The notes under the pieces: model-generated | Databases searched by the model: none | What the model saw: the letters and a program-made list of their open reading frames with translations, nothing else | What the model was told of the DNA's origin: nothing | Assembly (NCBI RefSeq): GCF_021287045.1 | Contig: NZ_JAJTBG010000012.1 | Location: 56,560 to 120,559, forward strand | Source: Oryzomicrobium sp. | Lineage (GTDB): Bacteria > Pseudomonadota > Gammaproteobacteria > Burkholderiales > Rhodocyclaceae | Direction of reading: 5' to 3' | Length of the DNA: 64,000 nucleotides | In this document: positions 1 through 10,064 of the stretch, piece by piece | Layout of the letters: every line of letters starts with the position of its first letter | Numbering within the stretch: position 1 is the first letter of the stretch | Made by a program: the position numbers and the translations under genes

Positions 1-30
1 GAAGATGATCCGTTCGAGGGGCAGGCGCAT
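1..30 (-). CDS. possible start of a gene running off the left edge
   Basis: An ATG on the minus strand at base 30 opens a frame (MRLPLERIIF) that continues past the window edge. Only ten codons are visible and there is no purine-rich ribosome binding site in front of it, so it may be a chance frame. No function can be assigned. Confidence 0.25.
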   Translation of the reverse strand, partial: MRLPLERIIF

Positions 31-130
31 GGCGGAGGGGCGAAAGTGTCTGGCGAAAGCTGGCAGGGCGGACGGCAGGCTAGGCAATTGGCCCTGCCGC
101 GTCAATCCGGCGGCCCCGCCTCACCCGGCA

Positions 131-421
131 TCAGGCATCGGGCGCCCGCGGCCGGGCGGCCAACCAAGCCTCCAGGTCGCACCGTTCGATGAAGGTTTCC
201 TGGGGGTTGATATTGCCCGGCAGCTGGTGGCCTTCCCACTGTTCCGAGGCCCAGCGCTTGACGTTGGCGTGCAGCTCGCCGTGCTCGATGGCCTGGGCCA
301 GGGCCCGGGCGGCGTCGTGGGCGGACAGGCCGGTACCGGCCATGGCCAGGGCGGCGTCGTGAAGGCTCAGGGCAGATGCTGGCACGGGGGTGGTGCGCGG
401 TTCGCGCGTCGAGGTTTCCAT
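131..421 (-). CDS. small hypothetical protein downstream of the tRNA-Sec gene
   Basis: This is a 96-residue protein that I do not recognise. The ATG at 421 is preceded seven bases upstream by a clean AGGAGG, which is why this start was chosen over the much longer upstream frame that runs back through the tRNA-Sec gene. The predicted product is soluble, with no signal peptide or membrane segment. Its middle is helical and Ala/His-rich (SLHDAALAMAGTGLSAHDAA), and the C-terminal half carries acidic and aromatic residues. It is the last gene of the same-strand fdn-fdhE-sel cluster, 116 bases after tRNA-Sec, so a role near selenium or formate metabolism is possible but rests on position only. Confidence 0.7.
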   Translation of the reverse strand: METSTREPRTTPVPASALSLHDAALAMAGTGLSAHDAARALAQAIEHGELHANVKRWASEQWEGHQLPGNINPQETFIERCDLEAWLAARPRAPDA

Positions 422-537
422 CGCGTCCTCCTTTCGGCGTCCGGGTCGGTGCCCCGGTTGCCAGGATAGACCCGGCGGCGGGCCGATGGTGCCACGGCAC
501 CGCGCCCTTGTGACCCAATTCACGGCGTTGGAGGAAG

Positions 538-634
538 TGGCGGAAGGGAATGGGAGTCGAACCCACCTGGGACCGGCTGACGGCCCCATCCGGTTTTGAA
601 GACCGGCCGCCCCACCGGGGAACGCCGCCCTTCC
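538..634 (-). tRNA. selC: tRNA-Sec (anticodon UCA)
   Basis: The minus strand from 634 to 538 reads as a 97-nt tRNA with encoded CCA. The acceptor stem pairs GGAAGGG with CCCTTCC, with G as discriminator. The anticodon loop CTTCAAA contains UCA, and the long variable arm and layout match bacterial selenocysteine tRNA. It is charged with serine, converted by SelA to Sec-tRNA and delivered by SelB to UGA codons. It sits directly downstream of selB and so completes a local selA-selB-selC set serving the UGA codon in fdnG. Confidence 0.96.
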
Positions 635-748
635 GCATTGTCGCCATGGCGCACACTGCCTTGCCGCCACACCGTGACACCGCCGAAGCGGATGGCACGC
701 CGTCGGCGCGCCCGCCTCCGCTACCACCGGGCAGCGGGAGGCCGCATT

Positions 749-2713
749 CTACCTGACCGGCGGCTCGCCCCGAAGCCCGTGGGACTGGGCCGCGCCGGTG
801 CCGATGCGGCGGGTGTAGCCGACCCGGTCGAAGAATTCGAGAATCTGGATGGCCCGCTTGCGCCCCAGCCCGGTGGCATCGCGGAAGGCGGCGGCCTTGA
901 TCGATCCGCCCTCCCCCGCCGCCAGGGATTCGGCGATGGCCACCAACCGGCGCAGGGCCTCGGGAGCATAGAACAGGTCCTTGACCACCTGGAACACCTC
1001 GCCCCGGGCCGCCAGCTTTTTCATCAAGCGGCGCGCCTCGGGTTCCGGCGCCCCCAGCCGGGCGGCGATGTCGCGCACCCAGGGTGGGTCGAAGGATTCG
1101 TCGAGCAGCCAGGGCAGCAGCTTGTCAGCCTGCTGGCGCTCCCGGGCGTCCAGTTCCACCGTGTGCTCCGGCAGGTGCCAGGCGGCGCCGGAGAGGACGA
1201 CGCGGCCGGCGCCGCGCAGGGTTTCCAGCAGGTCGAGGAAGGCCGCCGACGCCAGTTGCGGCAGGGCCATGCGGCGCAGGCGCTCCCGTTCCACCCCCAC
1301 TTCGTCGGCGAAGGCCTCGTGGTGCGCCCCCAGGCGGGCCACCACCACTTCCTGCAACGCCTGCCAGCGCAGGGCGGCGAAGGCCCGGCCGGCCCGGGGC
1401 GAAAGTACCGTCCCGGCCGGCAGGGCCAGGCCCTCCGGGGCCAGGTTGTGGGCGGCGGCCAGTTCGGCCAGTTCCACGCCCCAGGGGGCGGCCTCGATCA
1501 GGGCCTGGAGGCACTGCTCGGGGTCGGGGATTTCCAGGGCGGCCAGCACCGCCAGCCGCTCCGGGCTCTTGCGTCGCCGCGCCGGACCGAAGGGGTCCAG
1601 GGCCACCGCCCCGCCCAGGGTGTGCTGGGCGGCGCCGTCGCGCAGCACCAGCCGGTCGCCATGGCACACCGCCAGGGGATGGTCGAGCACCAGCTGGGCG
1701 TAGGTGGATTCGCCCGGGGCCAGGGTGCCGGCCTCGTTGAGCAGGGCCACCCGGGCGGTGCCGTGGGCGGCGCCGTGATGCACGTGCACGGCAGTCCAGT
1801 GGCACAGGGGACGGGGCGTATCGGCGAGCAAGGCAAGGCGCACGTCCACCCGGGTGCGCTCGGCGGGGCGGGCGAGGAAGTCCGCCACCAGCCAGTCGCC
1901 CCGTTCCACGGCGCCGTGGTCGATGCCCACCAGGGCCAGGGCCAGGCGCTGGCCGGCGTGGCCGGACTCGGCTGGCCGGTTGTTGGCGTGCAGGCTGCGT
2001 ACCCGCACCGTTGCCGCCAGTCCCCGCTCCGGGGCGAACACGGTGAGCTTGTCGCCGCCCCGCACCCGGCCGGCGAAGGCGGTGCCGGTGACCACGGTGC
2101 CGGCGCCGGCCAGGGCGAAGCTGCGGTCGATGGCGAGGCGGAAGCCCCGGCCATCCACCTTGTCCCGAGCCGTGCCGGCATCGCCGCCCTGGGCCAGCAG
2201 CCAGGCCTTGAGGGCCACCACGCCCGGGTCGGCCGGGCCGTTGGCGGCGGCCACCGGGAAGCAGGGCGAACCGGCCAGGGGCGTGCCTGCCAGCAGGGCG
2301 GCCACCTCCCGCTCCACCTGGGCGATGCGGGCAGCGTCCACCCGGTCGCACTTGGTGATGGCGACACAGCCCCGGGCGATGCCGAGCAGGGTGAGGATGG
2401 CCAGGTGCTCCCGGGTCTGGGGCATCACCCCGTCGTCGGCGGCCACCACCAGCAGGGCCAGGTCGATGCCGGCGGCGCCGGCGAGCATGGTGGGGATGAA
2501 TTTCTCGTGGCCCGGCACGTCGATGAAGCCGAAGTCGGCAGCATCCCCGGCCCCCCCCTCCCCCGCCGCCCCATCCGGCAGGTAGGCGTAGCCGAGCTGG
2601 ATGGAGATGCCGCGGCGTTTTTCCTCGGGCAGCCGGTCGGTGTCGACGCCGGTCAGGGCGCGGATCAGGGTGGTCTTGCCGTGGTCGATGTGGCCGGCGG
2701 TGCCGATCAGCAT
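749..2713 (-). CDS. selB: selenocysteine-specific translation elongation factor SelB
   Basis: SelB is a cytoplasmic GTPase that carries Sec-tRNA to the ribosome and binds the SECIS hairpin of selenoprotein mRNA. The 654-residue protein starts with the EF-Tu-like G domain: P-loop GHIDHGKT at residues 7-14, DVPGH at 65-69 and TKCD near 120-123, the last replacing the usual NKxD. It ends with a long region fitting the winged-helix repeats that bind SECIS RNA. Length is close to the usual 600-650. The start has AGGAAAG upstream and lies six bases after the selA stop, so the two are probably cotranscribed. The tRNA-Sec gene follows 115 bases downstream. Confidence 0.96.
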   Translation of the reverse strand: MLIGTAGHIDHGKTTLIRALTGVDTDRLPEEKRRGISIQLGYAYLPDGAAGEGGAGDAADFGFIDVPGHEKFIPTMLAGAAGIDLALLVVAADDGVMPQTREHLAILTLLGIARGCVAITKCDRVDAARIAQVEREVAALLAGTPLAGSPCFPVAAANGPADPGVVALKAWLLAQGGDAGTARDKVDGRGFRLAIDRSFALAGAGTVVTGTAFAGRVRGGDKLTVFAPERGLAATVRVRSLHANNRPAESGHAGQRLALALVGIDHGAVERGDWLVADFLARPAERTRVDVRLALLADTPRPLCHWTAVHVHHGAAHGTARVALLNEAGTLAPGESTYAQLVLDHPLAVCHGDRLVLRDGAAQHTLGGAVALDPFGPARRRKSPERLAVLAALEIPDPEQCLQALIEAAPWGVELAELAAAHNLAPEGLALPAGTVLSPRAGRAFAALRWQALQEVVVARLGAHHEAFADEVGVERERLRRMALPQLASAAFLDLLETLRGAGRVVLSGAAWHLPEHTVELDARERQQADKLLPWLLDESFDPPWVRDIAARLGAPEPEARRLMKKLAARGEVFQVVKDLFYAPEALRRLVAIAESLAAGEGGSIKAAAFRDATGLGRKRAIQILEFFDRVGYTRRIGTGAAQSHGLRGEPPVR

Positions 2714-2719
2714 GGCGGG

Positions 2720-4189
2720 TTACTTTCCTGAGACGAATTGAGCGACGAACTGGGCAACGAAACGGGCCTCGTCCTCCGGGCGCAGGCAGCGCAGGTCGAG
2801 CCACAGGGCGTCATCCTGGAGCCGGCCGACCACCGGCTGGGGCAGGCCGCGCAGGGCTGCTTCGAAGCGCTTCAAGCGGCCGCCGGCGCCCTTCCTCTCG
2901 GTCGGGGCGATCACCAGGGCGGTGGACGGTAGGCGCTCCACCGGCAGGGAACCGGAGCCGATCTGGGAGGCGGTATCGCGTAGATCGAGCATCCACGCGC
3001 CTTCCAGGGCAGGGGCCAGGGCGTCGCGGAGGCGTTCGGCCTGGGCGCGGATGTCGGCGGCGGAGCGGGCGAGCAGGCGCAGGGTGGGCAGGGTGTTCGT
3101 GAGCCGATCCGGGTCCCGGTACAGGCGCAGCACCGATTCTAGGGCCGCCAGGGTCAGCTTGCCGACGCGCAGGCAGCGCTTGAGGGGGTTCTTCTTGATT
3201 CTGCCCACCAGGTCGCGGCGGCCGACGATCAGGCCGGCCTGGGGGCCGCCCAACAGCTTGTCGCCGGAGAAGGTGACCAGATCGGCGCCGTCGGCCAGGG
3301 CTTCCTGGGGCAGGGGTTCCTTGGGCAGGCCCAGGCGGGTCATGTCGGTCAGGGCGCCGCTGCCCAGGTCCTCGGCGAAGGGCAGGCCGTGGCGGTGGGC
3401 CAGGGCGGCCAGTTCCGCGGTGCCGACGCTCTTGGTGAAGCCCACCACGGCGTAATTGCTGGTGTGGATCTTCATGATCAGGCCGGTGCGCGGGGTGATC
3501 GCCGCCTCGTAGTCGGCCAGGTGGGTGCGGTTGGTGGTGCCCACCTCGACCAGCTTGGCGCCGGCCCGCTTCATGATGTCCGGCACGCGGAAGGCGCCGC
3601 CGATCTCCACCAGCTCGCCCCGGGAGACGATCACTTCCTTGCCCTTGGCCAGGGTGTTGAGCAGCAGCAGCACGGCGGCGGCGTTGTTGTTGACCACCGT
3701 CACCGCCTCGGCGCCGGTGAGTTCCTGGATGAGCGGATTGACCAGGTCGTCGCGGTCGCCGCGGCCGCCGCTGGCCAGGTCATATTCCAGGGCGGCGGGG
3801 TGGATCAGGGCCTCGGTCAGGGCGGCGATGGCCGACTCGGGAAAGAGGGCCCGGCCCAGGTTGGTGTGCAGCACCGTGCCGGTGAGGTTGAACACCGGGC
3901 GCAGGTGAGGCGTGGCCCGGGCGGCCAGGCGGCCCCGGGCTTCGGCGAGCAGTTCGGCGGAGGTGACGGCCGCTGCGGCGCCGGCGCGGATGCGCTCCCG
4001 GGCGGATTCCAGGGCGGCGCGCAGGGCGGCGGTGGTTTCCTGGCGGCCGTGGGCCTCGAGGAGATCGCCGGCGGCGGCCAGCAACTGGTCGGTGGAAGGC
4101 AGAGTGCGGAGGGTGGCGGCGACGGCGGCGGTATTGACGTTGCCCGCCGCCGGCTGCCCTTCCCCACGGCCATGGACCATGGACGTCAT
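2720..4189 (-). CDS. selA: L-seryl-tRNA(Sec) selenium transferase
   Basis: SelA is a PLP enzyme that converts seryl-tRNA(Sec) into selenocysteinyl-tRNA(Sec) using selenophosphate. The 489-residue product has the family core, including [20 protein letters not shown] near residues 101-120, and the PLP lysine in [12 protein letters not shown] at about K311. Length is slightly above the usual 460-470, because of an Ala-rich N-terminus. The ATG at 4189 has AAGGATT upstream. It follows fdhE by 30 bases and precedes selB by six. The selenophosphate synthetase gene selD is not in this window and must lie elsewhere if the pathway is complete. Confidence 0.96.
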   Translation of the reverse strand: MTSMVHGRGEGQPAAGNVNTAAVAATLRTLPSTDQLLAAAGDLLEAHGRQETTAALRAALESARERIRAGAAAAVTSAELLAEARGRLAARATPHLRPVFNLTGTVLHTNLGRALFPESAIAALTEALIHPAALEYDLASGGRGDRDDLVNPLIQELTGAEAVTVVNNNAAAVLLLLNTLAKGKEVIVSRGELVEIGGAFRVPDIMKRAGAKLVEVGTTNRTHLADYEAAITPRTGLIMKIHTSNYAVVGFTKSVGTAELAALAHRHGLPFAEDLGSGALTDMTRLGLPKEPLPQEALADGADLVTFSGDKLLGGPQAGLIVGRRDLVGRIKKNPLKRCLRVGKLTLAALESVLRLYRDPDRLTNTLPTLRLLARSAADIRAQAERLRDALAPALEGAWMLDLRDTASQIGSGSLPVERLPSTALVIAPTERKGAGGRLKRFEAALRGLPQPVVGRLQDDALWLDLRCLRPEDEARFVAQFVAQFVSGK

Positions 4190-4219
4190 GGGGGAATCCT
4201 TATCGAAAGGGTCGAAAGA

Positions 4220-5170
4220 TCAGGGGGCGAAGTAGAACAGGTTGCGCCCGGCGCGCTGGTAACCGGCGTCGTCCACCAGCATGTCGAGCATGAGGGTGGC
4301 CAGGTCGTCGGCGAAGGGCTCGGCGTTGGGGTCCTTTTCCAGGGACACCAGTTTCAGGGCCGATTTGCACTCGTCGCAGGTTTCCACCTGGACGGCCTTG
4401 AAGCGGTCGGCCCCCTCCCCGTCCAGGGCCGAGTAGGCGATGCCCTTGGTGCTCTGGCAGGGCACGCATTTGATGCGGGTGACGTGCCATTCGCTGGCGC
4501 ACAGGCCGCACACGGCGTAGCGCACGCCGTGGCCGCCTTCGCCGATGCGCACGATGGACGACACCGGATGGCTGCCGCACACCGGGCACAGGCTGCCTTC
4601 CTCGCGCACGAACACGTCGCCGGCCTCCAGGGCACGGGCGCGGCGGGTCCAGTCCACTTGCAGGGCGGCGCCGATGAAGGGGGCATAGCCGGTGTCGAAG
4701 CCCGGCTCGGCCTTGAGGATGAGGCGCGCCTCCTTGGCCAGCGCATCGGCGCCCAGGCCTTTGAGGCGGGCGATGATGTCCCGGGCCGGAGCCGGGGCGA
4801 ATGTCTGGGCTTCTTCGAGAATGAGGGCCAGGGCCTGGCCGAAGGCGCCAAAGGCCGAGGCGTCCAGGTCGCCGCCCTGGGCGTCGAGGAGCGGCATGCC
4901 GTGGCTGCGGCAGCGTTCGGCGAGGGCGGCATCGGGCCGGGCGGCGGGCTTGAGGGCAGCCAGGGCCCGGTCCTGCACCGCGATCAGCCGGGCGCAGAAG
5001 TTGAGGTACTCGCCCATGGCGTGGCCCCGGGCCAGGGAAGTGAGGCGTGCCGCCCGGGTGGCGAACAGGTCGGCCGGAGGCAGGCGCAGGGTGTCGGGGG
5101 CCGGGGCGCGCTGGGCGGCGATTTCTTCGGCCGAAAGAACGGACTTGATGGGGATGGTGGTGGCAGTCAT
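4220..5170 (-). CDS. fdhE: formate dehydrogenase accessory protein FdhE
   Basis: FdhE is a cytoplasmic chaperone needed for activity of Tat-exported respiratory formate dehydrogenases. The 316-residue protein carries four CxxC pairs in its C-terminal half, at about C195/C198, C221/C224, C235/C238 and C265/C268, as expected for the rubredoxin-like metal-binding part of the family. It has no signal peptide, consistent with a cytoplasmic maturation role. It lies between fdnI and selA on the same strand, 167 bases after fdnI with strong hairpins in the gap, and 30 bases before selA. Confidence 0.93.
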   Translation of the reverse strand: MTATTIPIKSVLSAEEIAAQRAPAPDTLRLPPADLFATRAARLTSLARGHAMGEYLNFCARLIAVQDRALAALKPAARPDAALAERCRSHGMPLLDAQGGDLDASAFGAFGQALALILEEAQTFAPAPARDIIARLKGLGADALAKEARLILKAEPGFDTGYAPFIGAALQVDWTRRARALEAGDVFVREEGSLCPVCGSHPVSSIVRIGEGGHGVRYAVCGLCASEWHVTRIKCVPCQSTKGIAYSALDGEGADRFKAVQVETCDECKSALKLVSLEKDPNAEPFADDLATLMLDMLVDDAGYQRAGRNLFYFAP

Positions 5171-5228
5171 GGCGGCAGTCGGGGCGTCGCTCGGGAAGGC
5201 GATGGAAGTCTAATTGTCGTCGTAAAAG

Positions 5229-5327
5229 CCGCGGCGCGGAATCGGACGATTCCGCGCCGCGGACGAGGCCCGCACAAAACGGGCCCGGGCATGGGCAGAA
5301 ACACCGCGCCGGAGGCGATCCGGCGCG
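5229..5327. repeat. two strong hairpins between fdnI and fdhE
   Basis: CCGCGGCGCGGAATCG (5229-5244) and its perfect complement (5247-5262) form a 16-bp stem with only two bases between the arms. A second 9-bp repeat, CGCGCCGGA (5305-5313) with TCCGGCGCG (5319-5327), lies closer to the fdnI stop. Neither is followed by a T tract on the minus strand. They may protect the 3' end of fdnGHI mRNA or reduce read-through into fdhE-selAB. Confidence 0.75.
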
Positions 5328-5337
5328 GGCCGGCGGC

Positions 5338-5964
5338 TTACTTGCCGGTCATTTCCTTGTACCAGGCGCGGTGGTGCTGCTTGGCCCAGGGCCGGGTCAC
5401 CGTACCGTACCACATGGCGCGGATGGTGCCCTTGACCCAGATGGCGGCATACACGTGGACGAAGATGAGGGCGATCATCACCGCCGCCACCGCCGCGTGC
5501 ACCACGGCCCCCAGGCGCACCACGCCCACCGGGAAGAACCCGGAGAAGTAGGCGCGCCAGATGAGGATGCCAGAGACGAACAACAGCGCCATGCAGACCA
5601 CCAGCGCCCAGAACAGCATCTTCTGGCCGCCGTTGTACTTGCCCATGATGGGCATGTTGTGGTCGTCGCCGTTGACCATCTCCTTGGCCCGCTTGAGCCA
5701 CTCCCAGTCGGTCGGGGTCATGACGTTGAGCTTCCAGAAGCGCACCGCCATGGCGGCGAAGGACACCGCCATCAGCACCCCGAGGAAGGGGTGCAGGATG
5801 CGGGTCCACACGCCGCCGCCGAACAGCATGGAGAGCGGCCAGAAGGCCGGGTGGAACAACGCCAGACCGGACAGGGCGATCAGGATGAAGCTGATCCCCA
5901 CCACCCAGTGGTTGGCTCGCTCGGAGGCGGTGTAACGCTGCAGGTCGTTGGGATCGCGCTTCAT
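5338..5964 (-). CDS. fdnI: formate dehydrogenase gamma subunit, cytochrome b556
   Basis: This is the membrane cytochrome b subunit that takes electrons from the iron-sulfur subunit to the quinone pool. The 208-residue protein has four hydrophobic spans and conserved histidines suitable for two hemes, in NHWVVG near the N-terminus, LHPFLG, VVHAAVA and FVHVYAA. The start overlaps the fdnH stop in an ATGA arrangement, and GAGGG lies just upstream, indicating translational coupling. Length agrees with FdnI/FdoI (about 210-220). The symbol fdnI is used, although the paralog fdoI cannot be excluded from sequence alone. Confidence 0.94.
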   Translation of the reverse strand: MKRDPNDLQRYTASERANHWVVGISFILIALSGLALFHPAFWPLSMLFGGGVWTRILHPFLGVLMAVSFAAMAVRFWKLNVMTPTDWEWLKRAKEMVNGDDHNMPIMGKYNGGQKMLFWALVVCMALLFVSGILIWRAYFSGFFPVGVVRLGAVVHAAVAAVMIALIFVHVYAAIWVKGTIRAMWYGTVTRPWAKQHHRAWYKEMTGK

Positions 5965-6863
5965 TGCTTACCCTCCTCTTCCAGTTCCTTCTCGACTTCC
6001 TTCTCCGTTTCCTTGGATACCTCGTTGGGCCCCTTGGTGACGTAGTGGAAGAGGCTGCCGATCGCCACGGCGGCCAGACCCAGGGTGGCCAGGGGCTTGG
6101 TGACCCCCTTCCACAGGGAGACCATCGGGCTGATGGCCGGATCGGTCGGCAGGTCGTGGTACAGGCCCGGCTTGTCGGCGTGGTGCAGCACGTACATGAC
6201 GTGGGTGCCCCCCACCCCTTGCGGGTCGTACAGGCCGGCGTTGCCGTATCCCCGTTCCTTGAGCTCGACCACCCGCTCCTCGGCGATGTCCTTCATGTCC
6301 TCCTTGGACCCGAAGGAAATGCAGCCGGTGGGACAGACCTTGACGCAGGCCGGCTCCAGGCCCACCGCCACCCGGTCGGAACACAGGGTGCACTTGTACG
6401 CCTTGTGGTCCTTCTCGGAGATGCGGGGCACGTTGAACGGGCAGCCGGTGATGCAGTAGCCGCAGCCGATGCAGTTTTCCTGCTGCATATCGACGATGCC
6501 GTTGGCGTACTTGATGATGGCGCCGGGCGACGGGCAGGCCTTCAGGCAGCCGGGGTCCTCGCAGTGCATGCAGCCGTCCTTGCGGATCAGCCACTCGAGG
6601 CCCCGTTCCTGGGACTCGACCTCGCTGTAGCGCATCACCGTCCACGAGTTGGCGGTGAGGTCGCGGGGGTTGTCGTAGGTGCCGTGGTTCTCACCCACTT
6701 CGTCGCGGACGTCGTTCCACTGCATGCACGCCACCTGGCAGGCCTTGCAGCCGATGCACTTGGTGACGTCGATCAGCTTGGCGACTTCCAGGGTCTTGCG
6801 GATGCCGGGCGGCGGCGTGGTGGTCGCCGAGCGGGCCGCGATGTCTAGAGATTGCAAAGGCAT
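5961..6863 (-). CDS. fdnH: formate dehydrogenase beta subunit, four-cluster ferredoxin protein
   Basis: This subunit relays electrons from the molybdenum subunit to cytochrome b through four [4Fe-4S] clusters. The 300-residue product has the expected cysteine motifs: [11 protein letters not shown] at about residues 36-46, [21 protein letters not shown] and CTLCS followed by CVKVCP. One C-terminal membrane anchor ([14 protein letters not shown]) is followed by a charged Glu/Lys-rich tail. The ATG at 6863 has GAGGAG upstream. It lies ten bases after the fdnG stop and overlaps fdnI by four bases, so fdnGHI is one operon. Confidence 0.95.
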   Translation of the reverse strand: MPLQSLDIAARSATTTPPPGIRKTLEVAKLIDVTKCIGCKACQVACMQWNDVRDEVGENHGTYDNPRDLTANSWTVMRYSEVESQERGLEWLIRKDGCMHCEDPGCLKACPSPGAIIKYANGIVDMQQENCIGCGYCITGCPFNVPRISEKDHKAYKCTLCSDRVAVGLEPACVKVCPTGCISFGSKEDMKDIAEERVVELKERGYGNAGLYDPQGVGGTHVMYVLHHADKPGLYHDLPTDPAISPMVSLWKGVTKPLATLGLAAVAIGSLFHYVTKGPNEVSKETEKEVEKELEEEGKQ

Positions 6864-6873
6864 GGCGGTCTCC

Positions 6874-9800
6874 TCAGATCTTCTCGACGTTCACCAGGAA
6901 CGACTTGAATTCCGGCGTCTGGCTGTTGGCGTCGCCCACGAACGGGGTCAGGGTGTTGGCGATGTAGCCGTTCTTGGCTACCCCCTTGAAGCCCCAGTGG
7001 ATGGGAATGCCCACCTGATGCACGACCTTGCCGTCCACCGTGATCGGCATGATGCGCTTGGTCACCACCGCCACGGCCTTGATGTAGCCGCGGTTGGAGC
7101 TGACCTTGACGCGGTCGCCGGCCACGATGCCCTTCTCCTTGGCCAGGCCCTCGCCGATCTCGACGAACTGTTCCGGCTGGATCACGGCGTTGGACTCCAC
7201 CTGCTTGGTCCAGTAGTGGAAGTGCTCGGTGAGACGGTAGGTGGTCGCCGGGTAGGGGAACTCCTTGGCCTTGCCGAACGCTTCCATGTCGCCCTTGAAC
7301 ACCCGGGCGGCCGGGTTGTTGCGGGCCTTGGGGTTGTTCGGGTGCATCAGGTTCACCTCGAGGGGCGACTCGAACGGCTCGTAGTGCTCGGGGAACGGGC
7401 CTTCGTTCATGCCGCCCCGGGCGAAGAAGCGGGCCACGCCCTCCGGGTTCATGATGAAGGGCCCCATGCCGTCCTCGGGGGCCGAGTCGACCTTGAAGTC
7501 GGGCACGTCGGAACCGGTCCACTTGGTGCCGTCCCACCAGATCTGCTTGCGCTTCGGATCGAAGGGCTTGCCGGAGGGGTCGGCGGAGGCGCGGTTGTAA
7601 ATGATGCGCCGGTTGGCCGGCCAGGCGAAGGACCAGTTGAGGGTCTGGCCGTTGCCCCACGGGTCGGAGTTGTCGCGGCGGGCCATCATGTTGCCCTTTT
7701 CCGTCCAGGCGCCGGAGAAGATCCAGCAACCGCAGGCGGTGGAACCGTCGTCGCGCAACTGGGCGAAGCCGTCCAGCAGCTCGCCGCCCTTCTTGACCAC
7801 CTTGGACGGGTCCTTGGGGTCGAGCAGGTCGACGAGGGCCTTGCCGTTGTACTCCTTGGCGATTTCCTCGGGGCTGGGCGAATCCGGAATCTTGTAGCCC
7901 CAGGTGAGGTTGAGGATCGGGTCGGGGAAGGCCCCGCCATCCTTCTTGTACATCTCCTTCAGCTTGAGGAACAGGCCGGCCATGATCTCCTGGTCGGTGC
8001 GCGCATCACCCGGGGGCTCGGCGCCCTTCCAGTGCCACTGGAGCCAGCGGCCGGAGTTGGTGATGGAACCGTCCTCCTCGGCGAAGCAGGTGGAGGGCAG
8101 GCGGAACACCTCGGTCTGGATCTCGGCCGGGTTCACGTTGTTGAACTCGCCGTAGTTCTTCCAGAACTCGGAGGTGTCGGTGGCCAGCGGGTCGATGATC
8201 ACCAGGAACTTCAGCTTGGACAGGGCGGCGCCCACCTTGGCCTTGTTGGGGAACGAGGCCAGCGGGTTGAAGCCCTGGGCGACGTAGCCGGTCATCTTGC
8301 CCTGGTGCATCAGCTCCATGACCTGCAGCACGTCGTAGGTCTTATCCAGCTTGGGCAGGTAGTCGTAGGCGAAGTTGTTGTCCTTCGTCGCGGCGTTGCC
8401 GTACCAGGCCTTGAGGTTGCTGACGAGGAACTTGGGGAAGTTCTGCCAGTAGCTCATCTGCCCCGGCCGCATCGGCTTCTGGGTGCGGGACGCCAGGTAG
8501 GCCTGGAAGTCCTGCTCCTTCTCGCCCGGCAGGGTCATGTAGCCCGGCAGCAGGTTGGAGAGCAGCCCCAGGTCGGTCAGGCCCTGGATGTTGGAGTGGC
8601 CGCGCAGGGCGTTCATGCCGCCGCCCGCCTTGCCGATGTTGCCCAGCAGCAGTTGCACCATGGCGCCGGTCCGGATCATTTGCGAGCCGGTGGAGTGCTG
8701 GGTCCAGCCCAGGGCGTACATGATGGTCATCACCCGGTTCGGCGCGGCGGCGGAGCCGATCATCTCGCACACCGTGAGGAACTTGTCCTTGGGGGTGCCG
8801 CAGATCTTTTCCACCAGTTCCGGCGTGTAGCGGGAGAAGTGGGCCTTCATCAGGTTGAAGACGCAACGGGGGTGCTGGAGGGTCGGGTCGGTGACGACGT
8901 AGCCGTCCTTGCCGATCTCGTATTCCCAGGTACTCTTGTCGTACTTGCGCTTGGCCTCGTCGTAGCCGGAGAAGAAGCCGTTCTCGAAGGCATAGTCCTC
9001 ACGCACGATGAAGGTCATGTCGGTATACGACTTGACGTACTCGTGGTGAATCTTGTCGTTGGCGATGAGGTAGTTGATGACGCCGCCCAGGAAGGCGATG
9101 TCGGTGCCGGTGCGGATGGGGGCGTAGAAATCCGCTTGGGAGGCCGAGCGGTTGAAGCGCGGGTCCACCACGATCAGCTTGGCTTTGTTGTGCTGCTTGG
9201 CTTCCACCACCCACTTGAAACCGCAGGGGTGCGCCTCGGCAGCGTTGCCGCCCATGATGAGCACAACGTCAGCGTTCTTGATGTCCGTCCAATGATTGGT
9301 CATCGCGCCGCGGCCGAACGTCGGGGCAAGACTTGCCACCGTGGGGCCGTGTCAAACGCGAGCCTGGTTGTCGAACGAAAGCATCCCCAGGCTACGGACC
9401 ACTTTGTGGGTCAGGTAGCCGGATTCGTTGCTGGAAGCGGAAGCGGCGAGGAAACCGGTGGTCAGCCAGCGGTTGACGGTCAGTCCGTCGGCGGTCTTGG
9501 CGACGAAGTTGGCGTCCCGGTCGGCCTTCATCAGCTTGGCGATGCGGGTGAACGCTTCATCCCAGGAAATGCGCTTCCACTGGTCGGAACCGGCTTCGCG
9601 CACCTCGGGAAACTTCAGGCGGTTCTTGCTCTTGACGAAGTCGAGCAGGCCGGCGCCCTTCGGGCACAGGGTGCCGCGGTTGACCGGATGGTCCGGGTCG
9701 CCTTCGATGTGGATCAGCTCGGAATGGGCGTTTTTGGCCCGATCCCCCAGGCTGTACAAGATGATCCCGCAACCCACCGAGCAGTACGGACAGGTGTTGC

Positions 9801-9939
9801 GGACCTCCGTGGTCCGGGCGAGTTTGAAGTGGCGGGTCTCGGCCATGGCGGCGGTGGGCGAGAAGCCCAGCACGGCCATGGAGGATCCGCTCACACCCGC
9901 GGCGCAGACCTTGAAGAACTGGCGCCTTGAGAGTTGCAT
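6874..9939 (-). CDS. fdnG: selenocysteine-containing formate dehydrogenase alpha subunit
   Basis: This is the periplasmic molybdenum (bis-MGD) catalytic subunit that oxidises formate to CO2. The frame is open from 9939 to 6874 except for one TGA at 9352-9354, which falls at codon 196. The local sequence [16 protein letters not shown] matches the active site of E. coli FdnG, where residue 196 is selenocysteine, so the TGA is read as Sec and the product is 1021 residues. The N-terminus has a Tat signal (SRRQFFK, residues 4-10). Cysteines C50, C53, C57 and C92 fit the [4Fe-4S] cluster. The start at 9939 is set by AAGGAGGGG immediately upstream; longer frames lack the Tat start context. Automated callers would split this gene in two. 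Confidence 0.96.
9312..9354 (-). promoter_or_regulatory. bacterial SECIS element of fdnG
   Basis: Directly after the UGA codon the mRNA can fold into a hairpin with a GG-U-GGCA / UGCC-CC stem, a bulged U and the apical loop AGUCU. The spacing from UGA and the bulged-U plus G-U loop features match the SECIS elements of E. coli fdnG and fdhF, which bind the C-terminal domain of SelB. It lies inside the coding region, as is normal in bacteria. Confidence 0.88.
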
Positions 9940-9986
9940 TTCCCCTCCTTTTGGGTCGTTAACAACGCGTGATACAGCCTTGTAAC

Positions 9987-10002
9987 TGCAACAAACGTGC
10001 CG
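9987..10002 (-). promoter_or_regulatory. sigma-54 promoter of fdnGHI
   Basis: The minus strand reads CGGCACGTTTGTTGCA, with the invariant GG and GC dinucleotides separated by ten bases as in the -24/-12 consensus TGGCACG-N4-TTGCW. The predicted start lies near 9977, giving a leader of about 37 bases before the fdnG ATG. Only the first base and none of the core positions differ from consensus. Confidence 0.82.
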
Positions 10003-10031
10003 CTGCCCGAACCCGGCCAAACGGACTGCCA

Positions 10032-10044
10032 AATCAACCAGTTG
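10032..10044. promoter_or_regulatory. IHF consensus site upstream of fdnG
   Basis: AATCAACCAGTTG matches the IHF consensus WATCAA-N4-TTR at every defined position. It lies between the -24/-12 promoter and the upstream box array, the usual place for a bend that brings an enhancer-binding protein to sigma-54 polymerase. Confidence 0.65.
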
Positions 10045-10064
10045 CCGGGGTCATAGGCCCTACG

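Noticed and set aside
596-2731. 711-codon open frame on the plus strand opposite selB
   Set aside because: It is a shadow: GC-rich third positions keep the antisense frame open. Its product is Gly/Gln/His-rich without domains, while selB on the other strand has full motifs.
9352-9354. Nonsense codon making fdnG a pseudogene
   Set aside because: The TGA is at the known Sec position with SECIS downstream, and selA, selB and tRNA-Sec are present.
6679-9930. 1083-codon plus-strand frame opposite fdnG
   Set aside because: Shadow frame of low complexity, with no ribosome binding site and no recognisable domain; fdnG on the minus strand explains the region.
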